Shown here one piece after another: positions 1 to 5,774 of a DNA stretch of 5,774 nucleotides. The stretch comes from an uncultured Clostridia bacterium. GTDB taxonomy: Bacteria > Bacillota > Clostridia > Christensenellales > CAG-314. The translations under genes and the position numbers were made by a program. The number at the start of each line of letters is the position of its first letter. Within the stretch, counting starts at the first letter, position 1. Location of the stretch: contig CAKPPA010000073.1 of NCBI GenBank assembly GCA_934177025.1, positions 1-5,774 of the forward strand, read 5' to 3'. The notes beneath the pieces are model-generated. The model was not told where the DNA came from. It worked only from the letters and a program-made list of their open reading frames with translations, and did not search any database.

Positions 1-437
1 AAAGTGAATTTGCGGAAGCAAAAAACTGCATTCAAAGCATCAGTGTGGTGAAGGAAAGTGCGATTTGCCAAAAATGTGAGGTAAGTGCCATGCACGACAT
101 TACCGAAGGCGGCGTTACGGGTGCATTGAAAGAATTGTGCAGTGCCTCTCACACGGGAGCGGAACTGTATGAGGAGCGTTTGCCGTATTTGGAAGTAACA
201 AATAAAATCTGCACGCAACTGGGACTCGATAAACATAATCTTTTGTCCAGCGGAAGCATGCTGATTGTTTCGCACGACGCAAACATTGTACAAGCAATGA
301 AAAACGAAGGGATTCTCCTGACGGAAATCGGGGAAATTACAGCGGGCGACTGTGTCAATTTTCACACTGCCGACGGAATTCAAACCGTAGAGGTGCGTGC
401 CGAAGAAATTACAAAAATGACAGGGAGAAAAAAATGA
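1..437 (+). CDS. AIR synthase-related (HypE-like) protein, C-terminal part; 5' end outside the window
   Basis: The reading frame is open from the left edge (whole codons from base 3) to TGA at 435-437, so the GTG at 45 is an internal valine rather than a start. About 144 residues are visible. They match the C-terminal domain of the AIR synthase (PurM/HypE/SelD/ThiL) superfamily. The evidence is a MHDITEGG motif at about 90-113, then GALKEL, a GLDKHNLLSSGSMLI segment at about 220-265, and a closing IGEI turn. The SSGSMLI form resembles uncharacterised clostridial proteins annotated as 'AIR synthase' or 'hydrogenase maturation factor' better than true HypE, PurM or ThiL. The HypE C-terminal cysteine tail is absent, because the protein ends in GRKK. 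The N-terminal ATP-binding half is not visible, so substrate and reaction are unknown. A CxxC pair (66-77) sits just before the MHDITEGG motif. The stop overlaps the yicC start (ATGA), which implies co-transcription. Superfamily is confident; specific function is not. Confidence 0.85.
   Translation, partial: SEFAEAKNCIQSISVVKESAICQKCEVSAMHDITEGGVTGALKELCSASHTGAELYEERLPYLEVTNKICTQLGLDKHNLLSSGSMLIVSHDANIVQAMKNEGILLTEIGEITAGDCVNFHTADGIQTVEVRAEEITKMTGRKK
422..427 (+). promoter_or_regulatory. Ribosome binding site for yicC
   Basis: AGGGAG lies 6 nt before the ATG at 434, inside the last codons of the upstream gene. It supports this start and coupled translation. The spacer is almost pure A and forms the A7 run discussed in the findings. 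Confidence 0.7.
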
Positions 438-1306
438 AAAGTATGACGGGATACGGCAAGGGCGTTGCTCTTGTCGGAGGAAAAAGTTTGACGGCGGAAA
501 TTAAATCCGTCAATCACAGATATTTGGATTTTAACATCAAAATGCCGAAATTGTTTCTTCCTTACGAAGATTTGATTCGTAGTGTAGTTTCCGAAAAAAT
601 TCAGCGTGGGCATTTGGACGTATACTTAACTTACGTCGACGGGGAAAACGCACCTAAGGAAGTTTCCGTGGATTTTTCCTTGGCGGCAGGGTGGCTGGAT
701 GCTGCTCGCCGATTGCAAAAGGAGTATGCGCTGAAGGATGATTTTCAACTAAACGCGCTAATGAAAGTGCCGGATATCGTAAAACTTCAGCCAAAGGAGG
801 AGGATCCTGAGCTGATGCGCTCCCTTTTGACGCAGGCGTTGCAAACCGCTTGTGACGAATTGAATCGAATGCGGGCAAAGGAAGGCGAAAAATTAAAAAC
901 GGATTTACTGAAAAAAGCGGAAACGATTGAGGCGAATTTACAAAAAATCGAAAAAATCGCGCCGACACTTGCAAAAGATTACGGTGAAAAATTGCTTACG
1001 CGAGTGGGTGAAATTTTAAAGGATATTCCGGTGGACGAAAATCGACTCATGACAGAGATTGCATTTTTTGCGGATCGAAGCTGTATCGACGAGGAAATTA
1101 CTCGGTTAAAAAGCCATATCGCACAATTCCGTTCGATGTGCGACGAGGAGCCGATCGGCAGAAAATTAGACTTTTTGATTCAGGAATTCAATCGGGAAAC
1201 CAACACCATTTGCTCCAAATCGGCGGACGTCACTTTGACAAAAATCGGTTTGGAAATGAAAAACGAAATCGAAAAAATTCGCGAACAGGCACAAAACATC
1301 GAGTAG
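434..1306 (+). CDS. yicC: YicC/YloC family endoribonuclease
   Basis: The protein has 290 residues, close to the usual length of the family (E. coli YicC is about 287). It opens with the hallmark MKSMTGYGKG and then EIKSVNHRYLD (about residues 22-32), typical of the YicC N-terminal domain. The middle (about 145-185) is rich in Lys and Glu and probably helical. The C-terminal DUF1732 domain carries GRKLDFLIQEFNRE (242-255) followed by NTICSK (257-262) and ends in EKIREQAQNIE. Family members are cytoplasmic endoribonucleases that take part in RNA turnover; E. coli YicC is linked to small-RNA decay. The motifs are intact, so activity is likely, though the RNA targets cannot be read from the sequence. 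The start is fixed by the conserved MKSMTGYG and the upstream AGGGAG. The gene overlaps the preceding one by 4 nt and is followed after 9 nt by remA, as in the standard Bacillota cluster. Confidence 0.96.
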   Translation: MKSMTGYGKGVALVGGKSLTAEIKSVNHRYLDFNIKMPKLFLPYEDLIRSVVSEKIQRGHLDVYLTYVDGENAPKEVSVDFSLAAGWLDAARRLQKEYALKDDFQLNALMKVPDIVKLQPKEEDPELMRSLLTQALQTACDELNRMRAKEGEKLKTDLLKKAETIEANLQKIEKIAPTLAKDYGEKLLTRVGEILKDIPVDENRLMTEIAFFADRSCIDEEITRLKSHIAQFRSMCDEEPIGRKLDFLIQEFNRETNTICSKSADVTLTKIGLEMKNEIEKIREQAQNIE

Positions 1307-1309
1307 GAG
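1305..1309 (+). promoter_or_regulatory. Ribosome binding site for remA
   Basis: AGGAG begins within the TAG stop codon of yicC and is 6 nt before the ATG at 1316. Ribosomes finishing yicC therefore pass over the remA initiation site, consistent with coupled translation. Confidence 0.75.
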
Positions 1310-1315
1310 TAGGTT

Positions 1316-1588
1316 ATGGGACAAAAATACATCAGTATCGGGTTCGGTAACGTCATTAATTCCGATCGCGTGTTGGCGGTAGTGATGCCGGACACGTTGC
1401 CAAGCAAGCGACTGCTCGGCGAAGCGAAAGAGCTACATAAACTAATTGACGCTGCTTGCGGCCGCAAAACACGTTCCCTCATTATACTTGACACAGGGCA
1501 CGTCGTGTTAAGCGGATTGCAAACGGAAACGATTTTGGCGCGCCTGAATTCATCGGCGCCGGAGGATATGAAAGATGACTTGGAGTAA
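1316..1588 (+). CDS. remA: RemA-like DNA-binding regulator (DUF370)
   Basis: This small protein of 90 residues belongs to the RemA/DUF370 family. Recognisable segments are YISIGFGNVI (5-14), MPDTLPSKR (24-32), LIDAACGRKTRS (about 42-53) and ILDTGHVVLS (about 55-64). In Bacillus subtilis RemA is a ring-forming DNA-binding protein that activates biofilm matrix and osmoprotection genes. As I recall it, Arg18 and Pro29 were the positions hit in loss-of-function B. subtilis mutants. Both residues are present here at the same numbers (R18, P29), which suggests a working DNA-binding protein. Most Bacillota carry it between yicC and gmk, including many that lack the B. subtilis matrix genes, so its target genes here are unknown. 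The start is set by the AGGAG site and family alignment. The last 14 nt overlap gmk in another frame. The symbol is given by family and gene order. Confidence 0.94.
   Translation: MGQKYISIGFGNVINSDRVLAVVMPDTLPSKRLLGEAKELHKLIDAACGRKTRSLIILDTGHVVLSGLQTETILARLNSSAPEDMKDDLE
1561..1565 (+). promoter_or_regulatory. Ribosome binding site for gmk, inside remA
   Basis: GGAGG lies 9 nt before the ATG at 1575 and within the last codons of remA. A nearer ATG at 1568 is in the remA frame and does not open the kinase frame. The site therefore supports 1575 as the gmk start. Confidence 0.7.
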
Positions 1589-2147
1589 GGGGAAATTATA
1601 TATCATTTCCGGTCCGTCCGGAGCGGGCAAAGGCACGATTTGTAAGGAAGTTTTAAGGCGCAAACCGGAATTGGAACTTTCCATATCCGCAACGACGCGG
1701 GCACCGCGTGCGACGGAAATTCCGGGAGTGAGTTACCTGTTTGTTGACAAAAACAAATTTTTGAGTATGATTAAATGTGGGGAGTTTTTGGAGTATTCGG
1801 AGCATTTTGAAAACTACTATGGCACACCGAAACTTCCTGTCGAGCAAAAGCTGAACGAAGGCAAGGACGTGATTTTGGAAATCGACGTTAACGGAGCATT
1901 GCAAGTCAAAGCAAACCGACCGGATTGCGTGCTGATTTTCATTATGCCGCCGAACATACAATCGTTGCGGGATCGATTGCGGGAACGAAACACCGAATCG
2001 GACGAAGTCATCGAAAAACGCTTGCAAAGGGCGCAGTTCGAAATTTCCAACACCGACAAATATGACTATATCGTAATGAACGACGTTTTGGAAACAGCCG
2101 TTCAAAACGTTTTGAAAATAATGGAGGACACGAAAAATGATAAATAA
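1575..2147 (+). CDS. gmk: Guanylate kinase
   Basis: Guanylate kinase phosphorylates GMP (and dGMP) to GDP with ATP in the cytoplasm, the step between the GMP pool and GTP. The product has 190 residues, slightly short of the usual 200-210 but complete. The P-loop is GPSGAGKGT (13-21). The GMP-binding region contains SISATTRAPR (36-45), GVSY (51-54) and YYGTP (81-85). The EIDVNGA segment (102-108) corresponds to the usual EIDVQGA. A lid-like region has RLRERNTES followed by KRLQRAQFE. The protein ends a few residues after the last conserved helix. The start codon overlaps the remA end by 14 nt and is preceded by GGAGG; the residues before the P-loop have the expected length. The 3' end overlaps rpoZ by 11 nt. 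In several Bacillota Gmk is inhibited by (p)ppGpp; that is family knowledge and not visible here. Confidence 0.98.
   Translation: MTWSKGKLYIISGPSGAGKGTICKEVLRRKPELELSISATTRAPRATEIPGVSYLFVDKNKFLSMIKCGEFLEYSEHFENYYGTPKLPVEQKLNEGKDVILEIDVNGALQVKANRPDCVLIFIMPPNIQSLRDRLRERNTESDEVIEKRLQRAQFEISNTDKYDYIVMNDVLETAVQNVLKIMEDTKNDK
2123..2128 (+). promoter_or_regulatory. Ribosome binding site for rpoZ, inside gmk
   Basis: GGAGGA lies 8 nt before the ATG at 2137 and within the last gmk codons. It is a strong match and fixes the rpoZ start despite the 11-nt overlap with gmk. Confidence 0.75.
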
Positions 2148-2337
2148 ACCACCGATCGACGAATTGACGCAAATTGCGGGCAACAAATACGTTTTGTGTT
2201 GTGCTGTTTCGAAACGCGCAAAGGAACTAAACGTGGAACAACAAAAAGGCGAATTCCCTTCCGATGTCAAAACCATCTCCCTCGCGGCGGAGGAATTGTA
2301 CGAAGGAAAAATTACCATCGAAAAGGAAAATTATTAA
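2137..2337 (+). CDS. rpoZ: DNA-directed RNA polymerase omega subunit
   Basis: This protein of 66 residues matches omega, the small subunit that wraps the beta' C-terminal region and helps RNA polymerase assemble. The N-terminal PPIDELTQIAGNKY (5-18) corresponds to the first conserved omega helix. VSKRAKEL (24-31) corresponds to the near-invariant (A/S)(R/K)RA(R/K)xL helix. The segment TISLAAEELYEGKI (about 46-59) corresponds to the third helix, where other omegas have a xALxEIxxG pattern. Length is normal for Bacillota. Its place between gmk and coaBC is the standard one and strengthens the call. A Cys-Cys pair (C21, C22) sits where many omegas have Leu/Val-type residues. The gene overlaps gmk by 11 nt and ends 1 nt before coaBC. 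Confidence 0.95.
   Translation: MINKPPIDELTQIAGNKYVLCCAVSKRAKELNVEQQKGEFPSDVKTISLAAEELYEGKITIEKENY
2322..2327 (+). promoter_or_regulatory. Probable ribosome binding site for coaBC, inside rpoZ
   Basis: AAAGGA lies 11 nt before the ATG at 2339, a slightly long spacing. It favours 2339 over the in-frame ATG at 2264, which would add 25 residues with no family match. Initiation is probably helped by ribosomes ending on rpoZ, whose stop is 1 nt before the start. Confidence 0.5.
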
Positions 2338-2338
2338 A

Positions 2339-3523
2339 ATGTTGAGCGGAAAAACAATTGTGGTTGGAGTAAGCGGAGGAATCGCCGCTTACAAATCTTG
2401 CGAATTAGTCAGCCGTTTGCGCAAATTACATGCGGAAGTGCACGTAATTATGACGGAGCACGCCACGCAATTTGTTTGCCCGCTTACGTTTGAAACGTTG
2501 TCCAATCATCCGGTCATTACGGATATGTTTCATCGCGAAACCCCTTGGGAAGTCGAGCATATTTCCTTGGCAAAAAAGGCGGATTTGTTTTTGATTGCTC
2601 CGGCAACCGCAAACATCATCGGAAAGGTAGCCAACGGAATTGCCGACGACATGTTGTCAACGACGATTATGGCAACAAAAGCACCGGTGTTGTTTGCACC
2701 GGCTATGAACAGCGGAATGTACACGAATTCCGTTTTTCAGCATAATTTGGAGCGTTTAACACAGGAAGGCTACGGCGTGATATCGGCGCAAACAGGTTTC
2801 CTTGCTTGCGGTGACGAAGGTGTCGGGCGAATGCCGGAACCGGAAGATTTAGTGCAAGAAGTGTTAAAAACACTTTGTCCGAACAGGGATTACCAAGGAA
2901 AAAAGATTTTAATTACCGCAGGCGCAACTTACGAAAAATTGGATGCCGTTAGGGTGATTACCAATTTTTCCAGCGGAAAAATGGGTTGCGAAATTGCAAA
3001 ACGTGCCTTGGAGCGGGGAGCGGAAGTTACTTTAATTTTAGGACAACACAGCGTGCTTCCTCCGCAGGGGGTAAAAATTCGTTCCGTATCGACAACGGAC
3101 GAAATGTATCGCGCCGTTATGGAGGAGTTCCCGCAAGCGGACGTCATTGTGAAAGCTGCCGCTCCGTGTGATTACAAACCGAAACATTATTCCGAAACAA
3201 AAATAAAATCACAGGAATTGACGTTGGAGTTCGAAAAAAATCCGGATATTGCGGCAGAAGTCGGCAAACGAAAGGAGAATCGAGTTTTGGTTGCCTTTGC
3301 TGCGGAAACGGATCATTTGGAGGAAAACGCCGCAAAAAAATTGCGTGCAAAAAACGCCGATCTCGTCGTTGCAAACGACGTGACGCAGTCCGGCGCAGGC
3401 TTTGGCACGGAAACGAACATCGTTACCGTGTTCCGAAAAGACGGTAGTAACAAAAAATATGACAAAATGAGTAAATCCGCCGTTGCGGACGTCATTTTGG
3501 ATGAAATAAAACCGCTCTTATGA
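2339..3523 (+). CDS. coaBC: Bifunctional phosphopantothenoylcysteine decarboxylase / phosphopantothenate-cysteine ligase
   Basis: The enzyme performs two steps of coenzyme A synthesis in the cytoplasm. CoaB joins cysteine to 4'-phosphopantothenate using CTP, and CoaC decarboxylates the product to 4'-phosphopantetheine with FMN. The product has 394 residues, the usual size. The N-terminal CoaC flavoprotein domain (about 1-180) shows GVSGGIAAYK (10-19), the catalytic His in EVEH (H74), PAMN (121-124) and the catalytic Cys in LACGDEGVGRM (C157). The C-terminal CoaB domain (about 190-394) shows ILITAGATYE, NFSSGKMG (N209 onward), AAAPCDYKP (273-281), a TKIKS segment with K288, and ANDV. Positions agree within one residue with the E. 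coli catalytic H75, C158, N210 and K289. ATG 2339 was chosen because the family homology begins a few residues later. The stop overlaps the priA start (ATGA). The usual KIKK motif reads KIKS here, a minor change. Confidence 0.97.
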   Translation: MLSGKTIVVGVSGGIAAYKSCELVSRLRKLHAEVHVIMTEHATQFVCPLTFETLSNHPVITDMFHRETPWEVEHISLAKKADLFLIAPATANIIGKVANGIADDMLSTTIMATKAPVLFAPAMNSGMYTNSVFQHNLERLTQEGYGVISAQTGFLACGDEGVGRMPEPEDLVQEVLKTLCPNRDYQGKKILITAGATYEKLDAVRVITNFSSGKMGCEIAKRALERGAEVTLILGQHSVLPPQGVKIRSVSTTDEMYRAVMEEFPQADVIVKAAAPCDYKPKHYSETKIKSQELTLEFEKNPDIAAEVGKRKENRVLVAFAAETDHLEENAAKKLRAKNADLVVANDVTQSGAGFGTETNIVTVFRKDGSNKKYDKMSKSAVADVILDEIKPLL

Positions 3524-5703
3524 TTTACGAAGTTGTAGTTGATATTTCCAATTCCGAAGTGGATCGCGTGTTTGATTACCGAAGCGACGTTCCTGTTCCG
3601 GTCGGTAGCCGCGTTTTGGTGCCGTTTGGGAAAAGGGTGTTGGAAGGGTACGTGTTAAAGGAAAAGGAGTCGTCCGATCAACCACCGGAAAAATTAAAAA
3701 GCATTTTAAAAACGGTGGATAGTTTTATTCTTTTAAACGAGGAAATGCTGCAACTGACGGAGTTTATGAAGCGGCATTACCATTTACGAACGATTGATAT
3801 CCTACATTTGTTTATTCCTTCGCAAATGCGAAACGGCAAAGTAAAGGAATTAAGGAAAAGGGTGGTGTCACTTTCGGCGGATGCGGAAATGATTTTTCCC
3901 GAGTTGAAACCGAATGCACACAAACAAAGGGAATTAGTAGGCTATTTAAGGGACAACGGAAAAACCTTTGCGGAAATTCTTACGGAGCAATTCGGCAATG
4001 CGGCGTTAAACGCATTAATTGCAAAAGGCTTTGTTTCCGTGGAAATGCAAAAAGTAAATCGAATTCCGTACAAAGGGTTGGCTGAGGAAAATAAGGATGT
4101 CGAACTGACGAAAGACCAAGTTTCCGCCGTGGAAACAATTTCGCATGCGGCGGGGGAATACTTGCTGTTCGGTGTTACGGGCAGCGGAAAAACGGAAGTT
4201 TACATTCGTCTAATACAAAAAACGGTGTCCGAAGGAAAAACGGCGATATTTTTAGTACCGGAAATTTCCTTAACACCGAAAATGTTAAAAATTTTTCGTA
4301 CGCGGTTCGGAAAGGACGTTGCGATTTTACACAGCGGACTTTCTGCCGGCGAGCGTTACGACGAATGGATGCGGTTAAAAACCGGGGAAGCGCGCATTGC
4401 CATCGGTGCGCGTAGTGCGATTTTTGCGCCGTTAAAAAACGTCGGCGTTATCGTGGTGGACGAGGAGCACGACGGGAGTTATCAAAGTGAATCGAATCCG
4501 CGGTACGACACGCTGAAAATAGCGGAATTCCGCAGGGCATACCACAACGCTACGTTAGTACTCGGCAGTGCAACGCCGTCGCTCGAAACGTTTTATCGTT
4601 CGCAAAAAGGCGAAATCACACTGGTGGCATTAAACAATCGCATTAACCGTCGCCCGCTTCCGAAAGTGGAAATTGTGGATATGGCAACGGAAGTGCGTGC
4701 AGGTAATCGCGGATTTTTTTCCCGCGCTTTAACGGAAGCCTTGCGCGAAACGGTGAAAAAAGGCAATCAGGCGATTCTTTTTTTAAATCGTCGGGGCTAT
4801 TCATCCTTTGTGATGTGTCAAAAATGCGGTTACGTAGCAAAATGTACGGACTGTGACGTAAGCTTGACCTTCCATGCGGAGGAAAACGTGTTGCAATGCC
4901 ATTATTGCGGCAAAAAATACTACATGCTTCATCAATGCCCGAATTGCAAAAGCGAAATTTTGCGTTACGGAAAAATCGGGACGGAGCGTGTTGTAAAGGA
5001 ATTAGAAACTTTGTTTCCGAATACAAAAATTTTGCGAATGGACAACGACACGACGTCTTCCAAGGAGTCGCATTTTCAAATTTTAAACGCTTTTGAAACG
5101 CATCAGGCGCAAATTTTGGTCGGGACGCAAATGGTCGCAAAAGGGCACGACTTTCCGGACGTCACGTTGGTAGGCATCTTGGACGGGGATCAAAGCCTTT
5201 TTTATGCAGATTACAAAAGCGGCGAGCGTACCTTTCAATTATTGACGCAAGTTGCAGGTCGCAGCGGGCGCGATACAAAATCCGGACAAGTGATTTTGCA
5301 AACTTACGTGCCGAAGCATTACGTGTTGCTTTTAGCGGCGCAGCAGGATTATCTCGGGTTTTACCGTAAAGAAATCGGGCTAAGGGAAGCAAGCGGATTT
5401 CCTCCGTTTACCGTTTTGATTCGAATTTTGTACAGCGATGAAAACGAGCAAAATTGCATTGCCGTACTAAACGAGCAATTCGGGCTTTTGCAGGAATTAA
5501 AAAGTCGAAACGAATCGATCCTTTCATTAAAAAAAATGAAAGCACCGGTAAAGAAAATCGAAAAAAAATATCGTTATCAAATTGTTTTAAAACTTGCGGA
5601 CGAAGAGGAAGCACTGTTGGAAAAAATTTATCGGATCAGCGATTTGAAGCATATCAAATCCGTTACCGTGTTTACGGAACTGAATCCGCAAAATATGAAT
5701 TAA
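3520..5703 (+). CDS. priA: Primosomal protein N', PriA replication restart helicase
   Basis: PriA is a superfamily 2, 3'-to-5' DNA helicase that recognises stalled or collapsed forks and starts reloading of the replicative helicase. The product has 727 residues, close to E. coli PriA (732) and shorter than B. subtilis PriA (about 805). In order: an N-terminal 3'-end-binding domain (about 1-100; FDYRSDVPVPVGSRVLVPFG), a probable winged-helix region (about 130-175), helicase lobe 1 with Walker A GVTGSGKTE (218-226), DEEH (314-317) and GSATPS (349-354), and a cysteine-rich insert. The insert has four CxxC pairs (433/436, 442/445, 460/463, 473/476), the expected eight ligands for two zinc ions. 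Lobe 2 has GTQMVAKGHDFPDV (535-548) and QVAGRSGR (577-584). The C-terminal domain ends in LNPQNMN. All key residues are intact. The start overlaps the coaBC stop (ATGA) and has no strong Shine-Dalgarno sequence, so translation is probably coupled. Confidence 0.98.
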   Translation: MIYEVVVDISNSEVDRVFDYRSDVPVPVGSRVLVPFGKRVLEGYVLKEKESSDQPPEKLKSILKTVDSFILLNEEMLQLTEFMKRHYHLRTIDILHLFIPSQMRNGKVKELRKRVVSLSADAEMIFPELKPNAHKQRELVGYLRDNGKTFAEILTEQFGNAALNALIAKGFVSVEMQKVNRIPYKGLAEENKDVELTKDQVSAVETISHAAGEYLLFGVTGSGKTEVYIRLIQKTVSEGKTAIFLVPEISLTPKMLKIFRTRFGKDVAILHSGLSAGERYDEWMRLKTGEARIAIGARSAIFAPLKNVGVIVVDEEHDGSYQSESNPRYDTLKIAEFRRAYHNATLVLGSATPSLETFYRSQKGEITLVALNNRINRRPLPKVEIVDMATEVRAGNRGFFSRALTEALRETVKKGNQAILFLNRRGYSSFVMCQKCGYVAKCTDCDVSLTFHAEENVLQCHYCGKKYYMLHQCPNCKSEILRYGKIGTERVVKELETLFPNTKILRMDNDTTSSKESHFQILNAFETHQAQILVGTQMVAKGHDFPDVTLVGILDGDQSLFYADYKSGERTFQLLTQVAGRSGRDTKSGQVILQTYVPKHYVLLLAAQQDYLGFYRKEIGLREASGFPPFTVLIRILYSDENEQNCIAVLNEQFGLLQELKSRNESILSLKKMKAPVKKIEKKYRYQIVLKLADEEEALLEKIYRISDLKHIKSVTVFTELNPQNMN
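5521..5542 (+). repeat. Small inverted repeat inside priA
   Basis: Perfect 8-bp arms (CTTTCATT at 5521-5528 and AATGAAAG at 5535-5542) flank a loop of six A. The element lies in coding sequence for the PriA C-terminal domain (from codon 668), is A/T-rich and has no U tract after it, so it is not a terminator. It is most likely incidental. Confidence 0.35.
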
Positions 5704-5704
5704 C

Positions 5705-5709
5705 GAGGG
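5705..5709 (+). promoter_or_regulatory. Ribosome binding site for def
   Basis: GAGGG lies 6 nt before the ATG at 5716, in the 12-nt gap after priA. There is no room for a terminator or promoter between priA and this gene, so they are co-transcribed. Confidence 0.7.
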
Positions 5710-5715
5710 AAGGAA

Positions 5716-5774
5716 ATGGCAAGAAGATTTATTTTAAAAATGGGCGATGAAACTTTACGTAAAACATCCAAACC
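5716..5774 (+). CDS. def: Peptide deformylase, N-terminal fragment cut by the window edge
   Basis: Only 19 full codons are present. They read MARRFILKMGDETLRKTSK and then a codon starting CC (proline), and the frame stays open to the window end. The pattern of a basic start, ILKMGDxxLRK and then a Pro matches the N-terminus of peptide deformylase, the metal enzyme that removes the formyl group from the initiator methionine of new proteins. Its place directly after priA is the standard Bacillota order, usually followed by fmt. The catalytic motifs (GxGLAAxQ, EGCLS, HExDH) lie outside the window, so activity cannot be judged. The start is supported by GAGGG 6 nt upstream. Confidence 0.88.
   Translation, partial: MARRFILKMGDETLRKTSK

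Noticed and set aside
45..437. GTG at 45 as the true start of the first gene
   Set aside because: The frame is open back to the window edge with plausible protein sequence, no good ribosome binding site precedes 45, and the AIR synthase family needs a much longer N-terminal part.
1653..2318. Long minus-strand open frame of 221 codons opposite gmk and rpoZ
   Set aside because: It lies antisense to two clear genes, spans their junction, and its translation resembles no family. It is a shadow of codon bias.
2264..2338. In-frame ATG upstream of coaBC that would lengthen it by 25 residues
   Set aside because: The extension lies inside rpoZ in another frame, is unlike any CoaBC N-terminus, and the family homology starts just after the ATG at 2339, which has AAAGGA upstream.
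4816..4947. CxxC cluster as a separate zinc-finger protein
   Set aside because: The eight cysteines are the normal zinc-binding insert of PriA, in frame with its helicase motifs.
4643..5140. Minus-strand open frame of 165 codons opposite priA
   Set aside because: It is antisense to the conserved helicase and zinc-binding region of PriA and its composition looks like a reverse-complement artefact.
5521..5542. Hairpin with an A-rich loop in priA as a terminator or frameshift stimulator
   Set aside because: The stem is A/T-rich, no U tract follows, and it lies within a conserved coding frame that continues to a normal PriA C-terminus.
5454..5750. Open frame of 98 codons on the + strand covering the end of priA and the start of def
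   Set aside because: It is out of frame with both genes, overlaps them throughout, has a biased Lys/Arg-rich composition and shows no family match.

Overview
The window is a compact, single-strand stretch of bacterial housekeeping DNA. Eight protein genes lie head to tail on the + strand, and no gap between them exceeds 12 nt. The order is an AIR-synthase-related (HypE-like) gene (3' part only), yicC, remA, gmk, rpoZ, coaBC, priA and def (5' end only). From yicC to def this is the classic Bacillota (Firmicutes) order, known from Bacillus subtilis as yloC-remA-gmk-rpoZ-coaBC-priA-def. RemA (the DUF370 family) and this order point to Bacillota. The moderate G+C, the divergent protein sequences and the HypE-like upstream neighbour suggest an anaerobic clostridial or Negativicutes-type lineage, but the genus cannot be fixed by eye.

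Layout: bases 1-437 hold the C-terminal part of the AIR-synthase-related protein. yicC (434-1306) follows through an ATGA overlap. remA (1316-1588) starts 9 nt later. gmk (1575-2147) overlaps remA by 14 nt, and rpoZ (2137-2337) overlaps gmk by 11 nt. coaBC (2339-3523) starts 1 nt after rpoZ. priA (3520-5703) overlaps coaBC by ATGA, and def begins at 5716. Overlaps, Shine-Dalgarno sites inside upstream genes and the lack of any terminator-like hairpin with a U tract between genes indicate one polycistronic unit with translational coupling. Its promoter and terminator must lie outside the window.

Together the genes serve core growth functions: RNA turnover (YicC), a DNA-binding regulator (RemA), GMP to GDP conversion (Gmk), RNA polymerase assembly (omega), coenzyme A synthesis (CoaBC), replication restart (PriA) and N-terminal deformylation of new proteins (Def). 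All visible catalytic motifs are intact and no gene looks broken.

I found no mobile element, CRISPR array, RNA gene, riboswitch or unexplained non-coding region, and no evidence of a novel system. The most unusual local feature is an in-phase A_AAA_AAA heptamer directly before the stop codon of the first gene. A -1 slip there would fuse that protein in frame to YicC. It may well be only an A-rich ribosome-binding-site spacer.
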